Origin: Blasia pusilla
Taxonomy: Eukaryota; Marchantiophyta; Marchantiopsida; Blasiales
NCBI GenBank assembly: GCA_050084515.1
Contig: CM114273.1
Span: forward strand, 11,284,001-11,348,000
Length of the DNA: 64,000 nucleotides
Direction of reading: 5' to 3'
Numbering within the stretch: position 1 is the first letter of the stretch; each line of letters opens with the position of its first letter. The position numbers and the translations under genes are program-made. The notes under the pieces were generated by a model. That model was not told the DNA's origin, did no database searches, and worked only from the letters and a program-made list of their open reading frames with translations. Below are positions 52,345-62,605 of this stretch, in pieces.

Positions 52345-52508
52345 AGGAAAAGAAACCAGATTATTGATGTCAATGAGGATAGGATTCTTGATTTTGAGGA
52401 TGATTCCGAATTTATGTCCCTCCTACACCAAACAAGAAGGAAAAAAAAGGCGCATAAGGAAGATGAGATCGACGACACATTGCGCCTTGAATGTACTTCA
52501 TGCAAAGT
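52345..52508 (+). CDS. Candidate exon of an unidentified gene
   Basis: The plus strand reads IIDVNEDRILDFEDDSEF, then a basic stretch (HQTRRKKKAHKEDEIDD) and LRLECTSCK directly before a good donor (AAGTAAGC at 52506-52513). The alternation of acidic and basic runs is protein-like. No upstream or downstream partner exon could be assigned with confidence; 52950-53463 is a possible continuation. Confidence 0.35.
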
Positions 52509-52949
52509 AAGCTCCTTTTGTCTTTGATATAGGTTCTCATTTCTTATTTTGTACACATCTCCATTTCTCGGACTATAGTGCGCGAGGGAACCCTTGAAGA
52601 AAATGTATCAGAGTTACAAGCGTAATTCTTTCCCTGTTATGGCGTGCTGGCATTACAAGCACTAATCTAATTAAATAGTCTATAATAATTTTATTGCGAC
52701 TATTTTTTGTAGAGACTTGCGCCTATTGGAGCATACGCAAGTGCCCTTTGCTCTTGACTATTGCTGGGTTTAGCTCTCCGATTCCTTGCAATTATCTACA
52801 ATTGCAGCCATTTTTAGCTCATTGCGGCTATTTACTGATTTTTTATATTGTTGGTTTGGTCAGGATGGAGGGCCTACTACAAGGCCTTGGCAATAAAAGT
52901 TCAAAATAAGCATGTTGGGCATTGTCAAAACGAAGCCAAAGTTGGAGTT

Positions 52950-53463
52950 CCTAGTGATTTAAGGGGATAAGACGTCCGATAAGAAGATTTCCACAAAGGT
53001 GAAGGAGGAAATTACGCCTACAGATGGTGATGTTGGGAATGTACCTCAAGGGCCACTCCAAATGCTTGTCGATAATGTGGTAGAAACTCAAGCTGAAAGA
53101 GTTGAGATGTTTGATGAGTTAAGACAAGAATTCAAGGAGAAGAGAGCATGCAGGCAAGAGACAATGCCACATATGATAAATTTGGATGGCAATGACGGAG
53201 ATGAGGGCCATGGAAAGGATTCAAGTTTGGCTTTGTCTAGCCCTTCTATTCCACTTCTACAAGAGAGGATGGAGTTCAAAGTGGCCATGAGCAATGGAAT
53301 AACCAACAAGAGCATCCTATTGATAATTTGGTTTGGCCATCGTAGGCATTTGCGAGTATTTCCATGTCAGATTGGAATACGCAACGATTGGCAACATCAG
53401 TGGATTTTGATCTTCCTAGTGGATCCTAATGGGGTCCTAATGGGTTTAGTCCAAAGTAGCTAG
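52950..53463 (+). CDS. Unidentified plus-strand frame, 154 codons or more
   Basis: The frame is open from before the ATG at 52999 (ISTKVKEEITPTDGD). It includes DNVVETQAERVEMFDELRQE, which has coiled-coil character, and an acidic stretch (LDGNDGDEGHGKDSS). The C-terminal part after about 53310 looks less protein-like. No family recognised. Confidence 0.35.
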
Positions 53464-53608
53464 AGAGGGTGGCACGAAAGAAGATGTGGTGCAATGTGGA
53501 ACAAGCCTTGAAACTTATGCTACAAGAGAGGGAAGAGGAGAGGAAGAAGTCCCATAGAGGAATGGAAGAGTAGGAATTGCAAGGCCGCCAAATATCAAAA
53601 CACCCTTA

Positions 53609-53797
53609 GTGAAACGAGATTTCCACACAATGGAGAAGATAATTATCGATAGGGGTTCTCAAACGACTGACTGGATCATGATTAAACGGGATGTGCAAAC
53701 CTTTGATGCTTTGCTCATCACTAGGGGTTCTCAAACAAGTGAGCCACACCTCCTTAGTAGATTATGCCAAATTGAGATTAATCTAACATTGGATTAG
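53609..53797 (+). CDS. Short frame with repeated Arg-Gly-Ser-Gln-Thr motif
   Basis: Reads IIIDRGSQTTDWIMIKRDVQT then LLITRGSQTSEPHL. RGSQT occurs twice 24 residues apart, and a KRDxxT unit also repeats (KRDFHT, KRDVQT). The corresponding DNA (GGGGTTCTCAAAC) repeats at 53652 and 53724. It might be a repeat region of the gene upstream. No family recognised. Confidence 0.3.
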   Translation: MKRDFHTMEKIIIDRGSQTTDWIMIKRDVQTFDALLITRGSQTSEPHLLSRLCQIEINLTLD

Positions 53798-54978
53798 TGA
53801 GTGCAAACAAACACATGAAAAGGGAGTAGCGAATGGTTCATGATCACACGGGGTTCTTAGTTTGAGCAAGTATAGGAAGTCACTTAACTTTTCTAGAAAG
53901 ACAAAATATCTGCTTTTGATGAACAAGTGCAAACAGAATTACATCCAATCATGCTAGATAAGTTTGGTGAAACTAAGGGTCGTTACTTGAATTTACTTCT
54001 CATATGATGGTGATATTGGTGGTGTGAAACATAGACCACCACTGCTAAGTGAGGAGTACTGGTACTTAGGAGAAGGGGTTGAGGAGAATAGAGCTTGTAA
54101 ATGGTGGCTAATTAATCTACGATCAAAGTCAAATCATTTAATACTTGGAAATATCATCAACCCATCTTGTCTTGTAGGAGTGTGTGTACCATCTAAAAAG
54201 TTATTGGGCACGAGAGCTCGAGATACTTCTACATCAAATGATTCAAACACACACATTCAAAGAGATAATGGAGAAGATTCACATGAACCATCAACCAACC
54301 AGGTTTGGCTTCATTAAACTCAATCATGAAATGGGAACTATTTACAGTTATATTTTGGTTTATTCATGCCTAACCTGGCATCTTTTTGTGGCTACTAAGA
54401 GCTGCAATCTGGTTATATTGGGCATTTTTTAGACTTCTTACACTTCGCAAGGAGTCAAGATCTTGGCTGACTTGCTTGCTTACTTATAGAGTGTGATGGA
54501 GGCTCATTATAGATAACATCTAGATGAGCGCGGGAATGAGCTTGTGGTTGTTTTCAATTGGCTTATGGTTTGGATGTGCACGCTTAGGCACACTTGTTTA
54601 GTAAAGGGTACATCGGGTGTTATAATTTTTTTATAGGAACATAGTGGCTGTGTAGAGTGGATATCTGGTGCTTGGATACATGGTGCTTGGTGACAACTTG
54701 TTTGGGACTCATGTGAATGCTATTACTGCAGATTAAAAGCGTGATTGTGGTTGTTTAGTGACTTCTATTTATGTGGTGGCGACTATTTACAAATAGAACA
54801 TCCTTTTGGTTATTTCCTTGTGGCTTTTGGCTATGTTATGGTGTCCTAGATAGGCGTGTGTTGTACAATATACATGTTGTTCTTGCGAGTATGTAGAGCT
54901 TTGTGAATGTTGTGTAGAGTGTAGCGGCAGATATTTATATTGGTTTTGTGGATACAACTAAATACTATTAACAGGTAG
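53798..54978. other. Stretch without a supported gene
   Basis: Short overlapping frames (54024-54317 and 54184-54432) only, without motifs. Confidence 0.35.
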
Positions 54979-55598
54979 ATGGGGGTTGGTGTAGAGTTCA
55001 GTTGGGACTTCTTACACTTTCCTTGCAACTATTTTCACTTAGCAATCAGATGCCACAATAATTGCAAAAATTTATACTCCACACTTCTCTTTCGGGGTGT
55101 TGTTGGAATTGGGTTTCTTGTGCACAATGCTAGGGAAGAGAGTAATTTACCAACTTCATCCTTACAAAAAAGTGAACTAGAGGTTTTTGATGAGTGGATC
55201 TTCCAATTTTGCATAGAGTATGTAGGGGTGAAACCAAAACATTCCTTGCATCTACACTATTGGGAGGAAAAGATATTAGATGGAAAGGAAAGAATCTTGA
55301 CTAGACTAAACAAGTGTTTAGATGTTCTTGAAAACACACATATAAGAGTTTGATATGTAAGATGGAGGAGCTATTCTCAAACCTAGGACTATCAGGTTAT
55401 GGCTCGGCAACATTATGGCTTGAGGCATTGGCAAGGGTCTCCGACATGAAAGACTCTACTTTTGAGAGTTTAGCATTTGAGAGTGAACTCTTTAAGCTGT
55501 TAGGAGTCTCAATAGAAGGCGATAAAGAATCCACCCGAGAAAATGCTCTTAAGGAAATAGAGAGATTGAAGAGAAATTTTGAAAGTCCTCCATTGTAA
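54979..55598 (+). CDS. Two adjoining unidentified frames, possibly one gene with a frameshift
   Basis: Frame 54979-55353 (124 codons; SSLQKSELEVFDEWIFQF, LDGKERILTRLNKCLDVL) is followed, overlapping by 4 bp in another frame, by 55350-55598 (82 codons; WLEALARVSDMKDSTFE, LKEIERLKRNFESP). Both are helix-rich in appearance and read as natural protein. The 4-bp overlap in a plant genome is better explained by a frameshift than by an operon. No family recognised. Confidence 0.4.
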
Positions 55599-56158
55599 GA
55601 AAATGGTTGACCTAAGCATCATATCTTGAATAGAAACTATCTGAACTTTCCTCAATCCCTTTCAATTTTTGAGTAAATATGTTTGATTTCGATTGGTTCA
55701 ACAGTGCATATTACATTGTCTTTGTTATCCCTAAGATTCTTGGGTGCTTCATTGAATGCGCAACATTTCACTCATGTATGAGATTTCTATTTAGACGTAG
55801 TGCCTCTATACCAAAAATCATAGTGATTGTGGGGATTTAGCCGCATGAGCCTATAGAGCCAAAAATGGGACGTGATTTTCTTAAAAAAGCAAGTACATGA
55901 CACACATCACCCAACTCTTTTCAATGTGATACAAAATTCCCTTCACCACAAAGGGCTTCCTTCAGCAAAACTATCAAGGTACTATTAGCCGCTTGTGATG
56001 AGGCAAGCCCATTACAAACTTTTTCAAGTTGGGTGTGAAGAATATGGACATTTGCAGCAATGTCCTCAAGTTTTGTTTGCAATCCTTCAACTTGATCTAG
56101 GAAAAATGGAGAATAACATGCGAATCATGTTGCACACATTCACTAAGATTATGTCTTC
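55599..56158. other. Stretch without a supported gene
   Basis: No frame of note. The minus-strand relic at 56159-57077 ends at its right edge. Confidence 0.35.
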
Positions 56159-57077
56159 TTAGAGACCTAATGATAACTTTGATTGATGATACCATAATTT
56201 TATCACCCGATTGAGGATCTTTTCAACATTCACCACAAGCGGTAAGGAATTTCTAGGTGAGAGGAGGTTTCGGGTAGCAGTATGAACAATACTCTTTCCA
56301 AATCTTGCTCTATGGTCCACAAGAAACATCCAAAGACTAGTGGACATGGTGCACAAAAACGGGCAAGTCCTTCCTTAAGACGGACATGGATGGAGAAGTT
56401 TGGACATGTCCACGTACATGAGTTCCAAGAGGTGGGACCCACACTTTTAGTCCATGATGGAAGGCAGCGCAAGGATGAGAGGAGCAATGAGTGAGGAGGG
56501 AATGGAGGTGGAGATGGAGGGAGGAAGAAATGAGGGAGTATGAAACCCAAAGGGAAGTAAGGAGAATCAGAAAGAAGGGAAAGGTGGGGCCCATACGGAC
56601 AAGTCCTTCTATAGGACGGACATAAGTCCACGGACACTGACTTTGTCCACATGCAACCTTGCTAGTGGATTGTTCCTTCATGTGACAAACTTGCTTGTCA
56701 ACGCTCATCTTGTCAAATTCAACAGCAAACATTCCCATAAGGGCATCACCACCTTGCCAAAGAATGAATTTGTGAAGAGTCCGTGGCAAGGAGTCAACGA
56801 CATCATGATTGATTAAACGCACAAAAAGCATCCACTTTGTCACTAATGAGTGTTCGCCACATATATGGTCAGTACCTCCTTGGATATTTCCACATAGCTC
56901 AACTATCCTATTGTTATTTTCCATGAGCCTTTTTCCTCTAAACACATAAGCAAGATATGTATAGCGTCTTGCTTCATTCAAAGTGACTTGCACAACCCTA
57001 CCATTCACCCAAGTGGGAGGGAATCCCATATTTGATGACCTTTCATTGTCCAGAAGACTAAGCTTGGACATCGACAA
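56159..57077 (-). pseudogene. Unidentified gene relic interrupted by a hAT-like element
   Basis: From the ATG near 57077 the minus strand reads MSMSKLSLLDNERSSNMGF, RYTYLAYVFRGKRLMENNN, INHDVVDSLPRTLHKF and VCHMKEQSTS before running into the element at 56661. Beyond the element (56344 to 56159) an open frame continues with TSLWMFLVDHRARFGKS and VNVEKILNRVIKLWYH. The target duplication falls in a Ser-Thr-Ser stretch on both sides, and omitting one copy plus the element leaves a continuous frame. No family recognised; it may be a retroelement Gag-like protein or a host gene. Confidence 0.5.
56345..56661. mobile_element. hAT-like short element with perfect 8-bp duplication (317 bp)
   Basis: CTAGTGGA flanks both ends exactly (56337-56344 and 56662-56669). 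Ends are CATGGTGCACAAAAAC and CCACATGCAACCTTG. Subterminal units GGACATGTCC (near 56403-56412) and GTCC-ACGGAC type (56609-56640) are present. The body is purine-rich, the reverse complement class of 51533-51835. No coding capacity of its own. The exact 8-bp duplication is the strongest evidence for hAT-type insertion of this family. Confidence 0.92.
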
Positions 57078-58721
57078 GTCTTCTCTTCAAGGAAACATTG
57101 CAGCGATATCTATTGGGCATGCTCGCAGTGCAAATAATCCTTTTTATCTAGCCGTAGATCCCTCTTCAAGCTTTGCAATTTACAACATGCAGCGTCATCC
57201 TAAAACCTTTCTCGCGTCCTTATCTCCATATGCTACATGCTCCAAACAAGTTCTATTGGGACGGTCCCCCTAAAACGCAATTAGTTTTGTGTATTTAGCC
57301 GCAGGTTTTTCCTACGGGGTTGTTCCAAAATTTCCCGCAAACTGCTATTTTGGGTTTCCGGCCTCCTTGAACATACAATGACCTCTTGTTCTTTTACAAC
57401 ATCCTCCTAGACTATCCCTTACCAGGTTTTCTATGTGCCAGTATGGACATAATTCCGTACCTACTACAGACCAAGGCTTGGCTAGTGTAAAGTCTTTGTA
57501 AAGTCTGTCGACAGAGTTTTAAAATTTCTGAATGGATTTAAAGTTTACCGGGAAGACAACTAGTGAGAAAAATCAATTGGTTGGAAACCAGCTATTTAGT
57601 AAAAAAATTGATGGAAATTTTGAAGAAAGTGTGTGGGAGCGTCTGGCAATATTACCGAATTAAAATTTCAAAAGTAGTGTATTTTCAAGGTAAAAATGAG
57701 TCTGACAGGTGCATGATGCCTTGCCTATTTCCATGGGATTAGGGTGTGGTGCTAGGGTAACAGGGTACTTTAACTAGTTCCAAACATTATTTATGACAGT
57801 AATGGAATTAAAAACCAGGCACCTGACGAAATTTCTTGGAGGAGACTTTAGGGAGAGAACGGAAGACTTGTCATTTTTGCCGGGAAAGGCCGAATAATCA
57901 TCTACTTACCGGGGACAACCGAAAGAGGCAAAAATACCCTAGGAAAAGTTGACTAGACCCATGAGGGGTTGGGAGAGAGGCGCATGCTTTTAGAGAAAAC
58001 CCAAAGGAATACCCATGTGCCAAAAGAAAATTGGATAAAGGAAAAATACTAGCAGAGCCTTGCTAGAGACGGTAAGAGCGCCACTTGAGTAATGATAGTT
58101 CTATGGGGGCCATCCTAGGGACAATAGTTATGTTGGGGGCCACTTAAGAGAATGTCTCATAGTCAGTATCAATTCTAGAGACTCATTGGCCAATTAAAGG
58201 CGAAGATGGGCATTTAAGAGGGCACGGGTAGGGGAATGGCATTGTTGCCTATGTCTTTCTATTCCTTGAAAGTGTAGGTTCCGGTTTCTACTTGGCCTTG
58301 AATATGCTAGTTTGTAGTCACTCATAGAATCATGGCCTTTTCGTTTGTTCCCACATAATTGGAGCACTTGTGAGTGTTGCGAAGGGAAGGTGGTACTTAT
58401 TTTGAAACCAACCCTTTGGTTTCAATCCAATTGTGAGCAAGAGAATGAGAAAATCCAAATTACATGTAGTGGATACAAATGGGATGAAGCTTAATTTTTG
58501 TGGGTGAGTGGGCGTCCATAGACAAGTACAGAAGAGAAATCCTGAGGAGGATGGAGGGGTTCACAACCACAATACCTACTAATTTTGTAGGCTCATGTTG
58601 AATATCCGATAGAGATGCTATATGCTCATCCAAAGTCTATAACATAGTTTGTCTTGAATGATAGAATCTAATTTGTTTGTCTTGGAAGGGGTACAAAATA
58701 CTCAAAGGTTAGACACATAAA
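57078..58721. other. Stretch without a supported gene
   Basis: A plus-strand frame at 56983-57273 (AISIGHARSANNPFYLAVD) is open but partly opposite the relic above and has no motif. From 57300 on nothing is recognised. Confidence 0.35.
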
Positions 58722-59057
58722 TATGGTTGCACAAAAATGGACAAGTCTATTCCTAAGATGAACATGGATGGAAAATTTTGGACATATCCATGAACATGGA
58801 TTGCAAGAGGTAGGTTCCACACTTACTGCTCATGGTGGAAGTTAGGACGAGGATGGGCCGGGCAGCAAGGGAGGAGGGAGTGGAGATGGGGGGAGGAAGC
58901 AACGAGTATGCACAAAACGCATAGGTGGGTTGGGGGGGGGGGGGACCTACAAAAGGGGAAGATGGGGGCCATATGGATAAGTCCTTATGTAGAACGGACA
59001 TAAGTCCATGGACATAGACATGTCTGCGGACACAAATTCTGTCCATATGCAATCTTG
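58722..59057. mobile_element. hAT-like short element (336 bp)
   Basis: Ends TATGGTTGCACAAAAATGG and CCATATGCAATCTTG. Flanking 8-mers CACATAAA (58714-58721) and CATGTAAA (59058-59065) match at six of eight. GGACATATCC (58780-58789) and GTCCATGGACATAGACATGTC (59003 on; 20-bp core) mark the subterminal regions. The body is purine-rich with a G run at 58931-58944. Same class and orientation as 56345-56661. Confidence 0.85.
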
Positions 59058-59574
59058 CATGTAAAGTGGATCATAAGTGGGCATGTTTTAGAAGAAGGAA
59101 GATCATTTAGTTTCTTCGGCGATGAACTCTATACAATTGCGTATGGAGGGGAGAAGAAAGGGAATTACATCCCGGTTTGATTTGGCACTAGGTATTTGAT
59201 TTCAATGCATCTAAGTTCCAAAAGGGCATAATGATATTGTGTATGGGTTTAAATCAAAACACTTTTTTGGAATCTGTATGTGGGTCTTGGGTCTTAGGTG
59301 GAATGGAGTGTAAGTGAATCTTCCATATTTCTATAATTGCAATCATCACACAAACCCACCTAAATTGAATGCCTGCAAGGAGTGCAAGTATTAGTCAATA
59401 TGGGACAAAACCCTACCAACATCAAGGAATACAAGGCTTTCTCTATGGAGATACCCTTAGATTTTTGGGGATTTATCTAAGATCTCTTTTGACGATAGGC
59501 CCAAATTCCAGCTCCAACAACATCGATGAGTCAAAATAATCAAAGAAGCAATTTGAAGCCTTTGTCCTTGAGAA
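59058..59574. other. Stretch without a supported gene
   Basis: Nothing recognised. Confidence 0.4.
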
Positions 59575-59801
59575 CAAGGTTGCATGTGGAAAAAGTATGT
59601 ATCCACGGACATGTCCATGGGTTTATGTATGTGCTATAGAAGGACTTGTTCATGTGGATCCCACTTTCCCCTTCTTTCTCATTCCCTCCAATTGCCTTCA
59701 CGTTCCATATTTTCCCGTTTCTTCCTCCCTCCACTTCCACTCCCTCCCCATTTATTGCCCCACTCGCCCCAACCCTACTTTCCATCATAAGCTATAAGTC
59801 T
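59575..59801. mobile_element. hAT-like short element, right end truncated
   Basis: Begins CAAGGTTGCATGTGG after CTTGAGAA. GTCCATGGGTTTATGT and the CT-rich body are collinear with 51533-51800. Similarity stops near 59801 and no TGCAACCTTG end follows, so about the last 60-70 bp are missing. Confidence 0.75.
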
Positions 59802-60174
59802 GCCATTACCAGGTCCTTAGAGTTAAATCAAGAGGATATGAGGCGTAGTCCAATGTTAGATGTAAGTTTCTTGTGGAATATAACAAACCTATAATGTTAC
59901 ACAATCTTATGTTCCTGCTTTGCCAACCATAGATACATTTCTAGTGGAAGGTAACAAACCTTCTATGTTATACATGCAAATTTCCCTCGAGTTTTAGAAG
60001 ATGGCTACTTTCATATGTTATCTTGTTAGAGCGAAATGATTCACTACTTATAAAATTTTTATTTTTCCCCTTCTTGCTTATAGTAAACCACCAATCGTGG
60101 CAGTCCCCTGCCCCTCCCTTTGTTTGATTAATAGTGTACTAGATTCTTGTATTAAATCGGTTCAATAAAGAATA
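59802..60174. other. Stretch without a supported gene
   Basis: AT-rich; a short direct repeat of the type GTAACAAACCT / ATAACAAACCT occurs near 59877-59960. No gene. Confidence 0.4.
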
Positions 60175-60648
60175 TGTCGTGCGAATCCACATCGTCATAC
60201 AACATACATCGCTGACATACCGTACTCACATACATACATAACATAGACAAGAGCATCCACAAACACAAGTGTACCACAACTAAAATCCGTGAAAGACCTA
60301 CTGTCATAAAATATGTATAGAATCATATACAATCAAGCCAAACCCACTCCACGATGAGAGAATCCAAGTCGAAGCTTGCGGGAACCACCACAGCCAAGAG
60401 CCCTACTCACTACCAAAGCTAACTCCCAACGCATCAGGATCAACTCAAAGAACTAACTGTTCTTTGAATGCACTCCACACTATATCTTCCAACCTAAGAG
60501 CGGGCCCTACTAGAAAAGTCACCCTCAATGGAGTAACCCCCAACCCTATGTATGAAACCGCATCTCTACTTAGACACTACGGCCCTACATAAGGTATGGC
60601 CTCTACTAGCACACTATACTCTACGACATAATCCGTATGGTCATGACA
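60175..60648 (-). repeat. Gypsy copy 3 left (3') LTR
   Basis: 474 bp, TGTCGTGCGAATCC to GGTCATGACA, TG..CA ended and collinear (reverse complement) with the solo LTR 23358-23823. Its first about 105 bp recur just inside the element at about 60653-60765. Confidence 0.88.
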
Positions 60649-60764
60649 GCTATCGTGCAAATCCACATCGTCATACAACATACATCGCTGACATACCATA
60701 CTCACACATACATACATAACATAGACGAGAGCATCCACAAACACAAGTGTACCACAACTCGCCC

Positions 60765-60780
60765 CCCTAACTAGCGGTTA
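60765..60780 (-). promoter_or_regulatory. Candidate polypurine tract of copy 3
   Basis: On the minus strand TTAGGGGGGCGAG is the only strongly purine-rich run near the 3' LTR, but it lies about 115 bp before the LTR edge because of the duplicated segment. Equivalent GGGGGCGA runs occur in copies 1 (near 13350) and 2 (near 28378). The role is inferred. Confidence 0.35.
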
Positions 60781-60931
60781 GGTCCCTCTAACTCCTAGGT
60801 AGCCCTATACATCTACTACATGCTATACACCTTCATGGGTGCACGAATCAAAAGGCCGGGTGCTAGGTTGCCCCATCGTTAGTCGCACATCTGTAATCCA
60901 TATCATGCAAAGATCAAGTCATCTACCTCTC

Positions 60932-61369
60932 CTAAGTACTTTGAGGACAAACCCACCTTCCAGTAGGAACAACATCCATATGTGGAGTCAAACACATCAT
61001 GTGCCAACCCCTAGAACACCAATCACACACCAACATACGGGCTGCGTTACCAGCAGACTCACACAATATGCACCTCAAGCTAGCACGTATCATGGCTAAG
61101 CTTGGGTCAACAGTACCATCCACATTTGGAAGATGACAAGGCGTACAATTACGCAAATGGTCCTTCCAAACAAGTCCATCACGACTCTCCAACATGAGAA
61201 CTCCAGAAGCTAACACCTCGCACACTCGTAAAATAGTACGTCTAAACCACACGCTCAGCCAAACCATCCGCCTCTGGATCACCATCTGAACCACACGCTC
61301 AGCCAAACCATCCGCCTCTGGATGATCTCGAGACGTGTTCCGATGATCAATCAATGCCTTGTCACACAA
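60932..61369 (-). pseudogene. Copy 3 integrase C-terminus with PHD finger
   Basis: A 145-codon frame begins in the integrase core (DKALIDHRNTSRDH, ADGLAERVVQ with the catalytic Glu). Across a 45-bp tandem duplication (61244-61333) and a deletion it then joins the far C-terminal region (TILRVCEVLASGVLMLES). The PHD finger reads LRCILCESAG, MLVCDWCSRGWHMMC, and GRWVCPQST: seven of eight ligands are kept and the last Cys is Ser. The conserved Trp is present. Confidence 0.88.
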
Positions 61370-61700
61370 GACCTGAAACTCACCCTGAAACTTTGTACCT
61401 GGTCGGTCAGCACTTATGGTGGTGCACCAAAATGACTAAGCACTCTATCAAGAAACGCATATGCTGTTCCCTCACTTGCCTTGTTAGGTAATACCACCAA
61501 CTCAATCCACTTGGAGAAGTGCTCCACCATCACTAACACATATCGATGATGTTGTACAGTCAACGGTAACGGTCCCGCAAAGTCCACACTCCAACGGTAA
61601 CCCAACCCCATAATAGGCAAGGTATGTAACTGTGGTGTAGGGGGCATTGAATGATGCCCTCACTTGGTCACAAACCATACAACATGACACCAACTGCTGC
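61370..61700 (-). pseudogene. Copy 3 integrase core, N-terminal part
   Basis: Frame 61414-61647 carries LPIMGLGYRWSVDFAGPLP with the first catalytic Asp and HFSKWIELVVLPNKASEG. The second Asp region (near 61390-61410) is frameshifted. The zinc-finger Cys pair (SCCMVCDQV) is just to the right. Confidence 0.85.
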
Positions 61701-62092
61701 ACCTAAGTATGCATGCCACGCCACCAATACTGGCCAAGGAGTAAGCTATACGTACGCTTTACCCCAAAATGTCCCAACTCCTCATGGGCATGTCGCACAA
61801 TGCGCTCTCTCTAAGCCAAATGCGGCACTGCTCGTACTCTACCATCCTCCCACACACAAAGCATATGTGTTCCCTCCAATCGATACCTCCTAGCACGTTG
61901 AAGAACACGGTCTCGCTCCTTGGCACTCCCTATGCCTGGCATCCTACTGGTCCGTAGTAACTCCAACACCAACGCATCATCATGAATATCATGTTTATCC
62001 ATACCACCATCTCCAACCTTAGGATGTGAAGACTGGCCATCTACCCTCTGACTAGAGTAAGATGTCATGTGGTCCTCCATACTAGAGTCCAC
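61701..62092 (-). pseudogene. Copy 3 integrase zinc finger and linker
   Basis: Frame 61811-62092 contains GSAKERDRVLQRARRYRLEG and HMLCVWEDGRVRAVPH, the linker found in all copies. The His pair lies near 61780-61800 beyond a stop. Confidence 0.75.
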
Positions 62093-62199
62093 CCCTTACC
62101 AACATAAAAAGAAAGATGCATGCCAACCTGGCACCATCTCCTCATCAACCTCGCTGTGCCATCTAGCCCCAGTTGCATCCTCTTGGCTAGTACATGGGT

Positions 62200-62605
62200 T
62201 CCTACTCAACCCATTAGCATTAAGGTTGGCAACTCCAGGTCTATGTACCACATGGAAGTCATACTCCTGTAAGATAAGAGCTCACCGTGCAAGCTTCCCT
62301 GTAAGCTTGTCAGACTCCATCAACCACTTGAGCGGATGTTGATCAATAACAAGGGTAAATTGTGTGCCAAACAAGTAACACCTAAAGTGTGCCACAGCCC
62401 ACACTACTGCCAAGCACTCTCCCTCATATGAACTATAGCGCGACTCCGCTGTATTATTTGAATGACTTGCATAGGCCACCACAAACTGCATGTGCTCATC
62501 ATCATGTTGTGTCAACACCCCTCCAAGTCCCAACCTACTCCAATCAGTTTGTAACTGAAATGGGCGCCCTCTAATAGGTCTCCTCAAGATAGGCGCCGCC
62601 ACCAA
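62200..62605 (-). pseudogene. Copy 3 RNase H
   Basis: LQTDWSRLGLGGVLTQ, AYASHSNNTAESRYSSYEGE and LFGTQFTLVIDQHPLKWLM are visible. The first Asp and the Glu are conserved; the third reads IDQ where copy 2 has TDH. Confidence 0.88.

Noticed and set aside
52014-52556. 180-codon minus-strand open frame
   Set aside because: It lies opposite a plus-strand exon candidate with a good splice donor, has odd composition (long Ser and Phe runs reflecting the other strand) and no recognisable domain.
56337-56660. Continuation of the 246-codon minus frame through the short element
   Set aside because: The part inside 56345-56661 is transposon sequence read through by chance; the exact 8-bp duplication marks the boundaries.
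59540-59894. Four overlapping frames on both strands
   Set aside because: All fall in the compositionally biased body of a hAT-like element.
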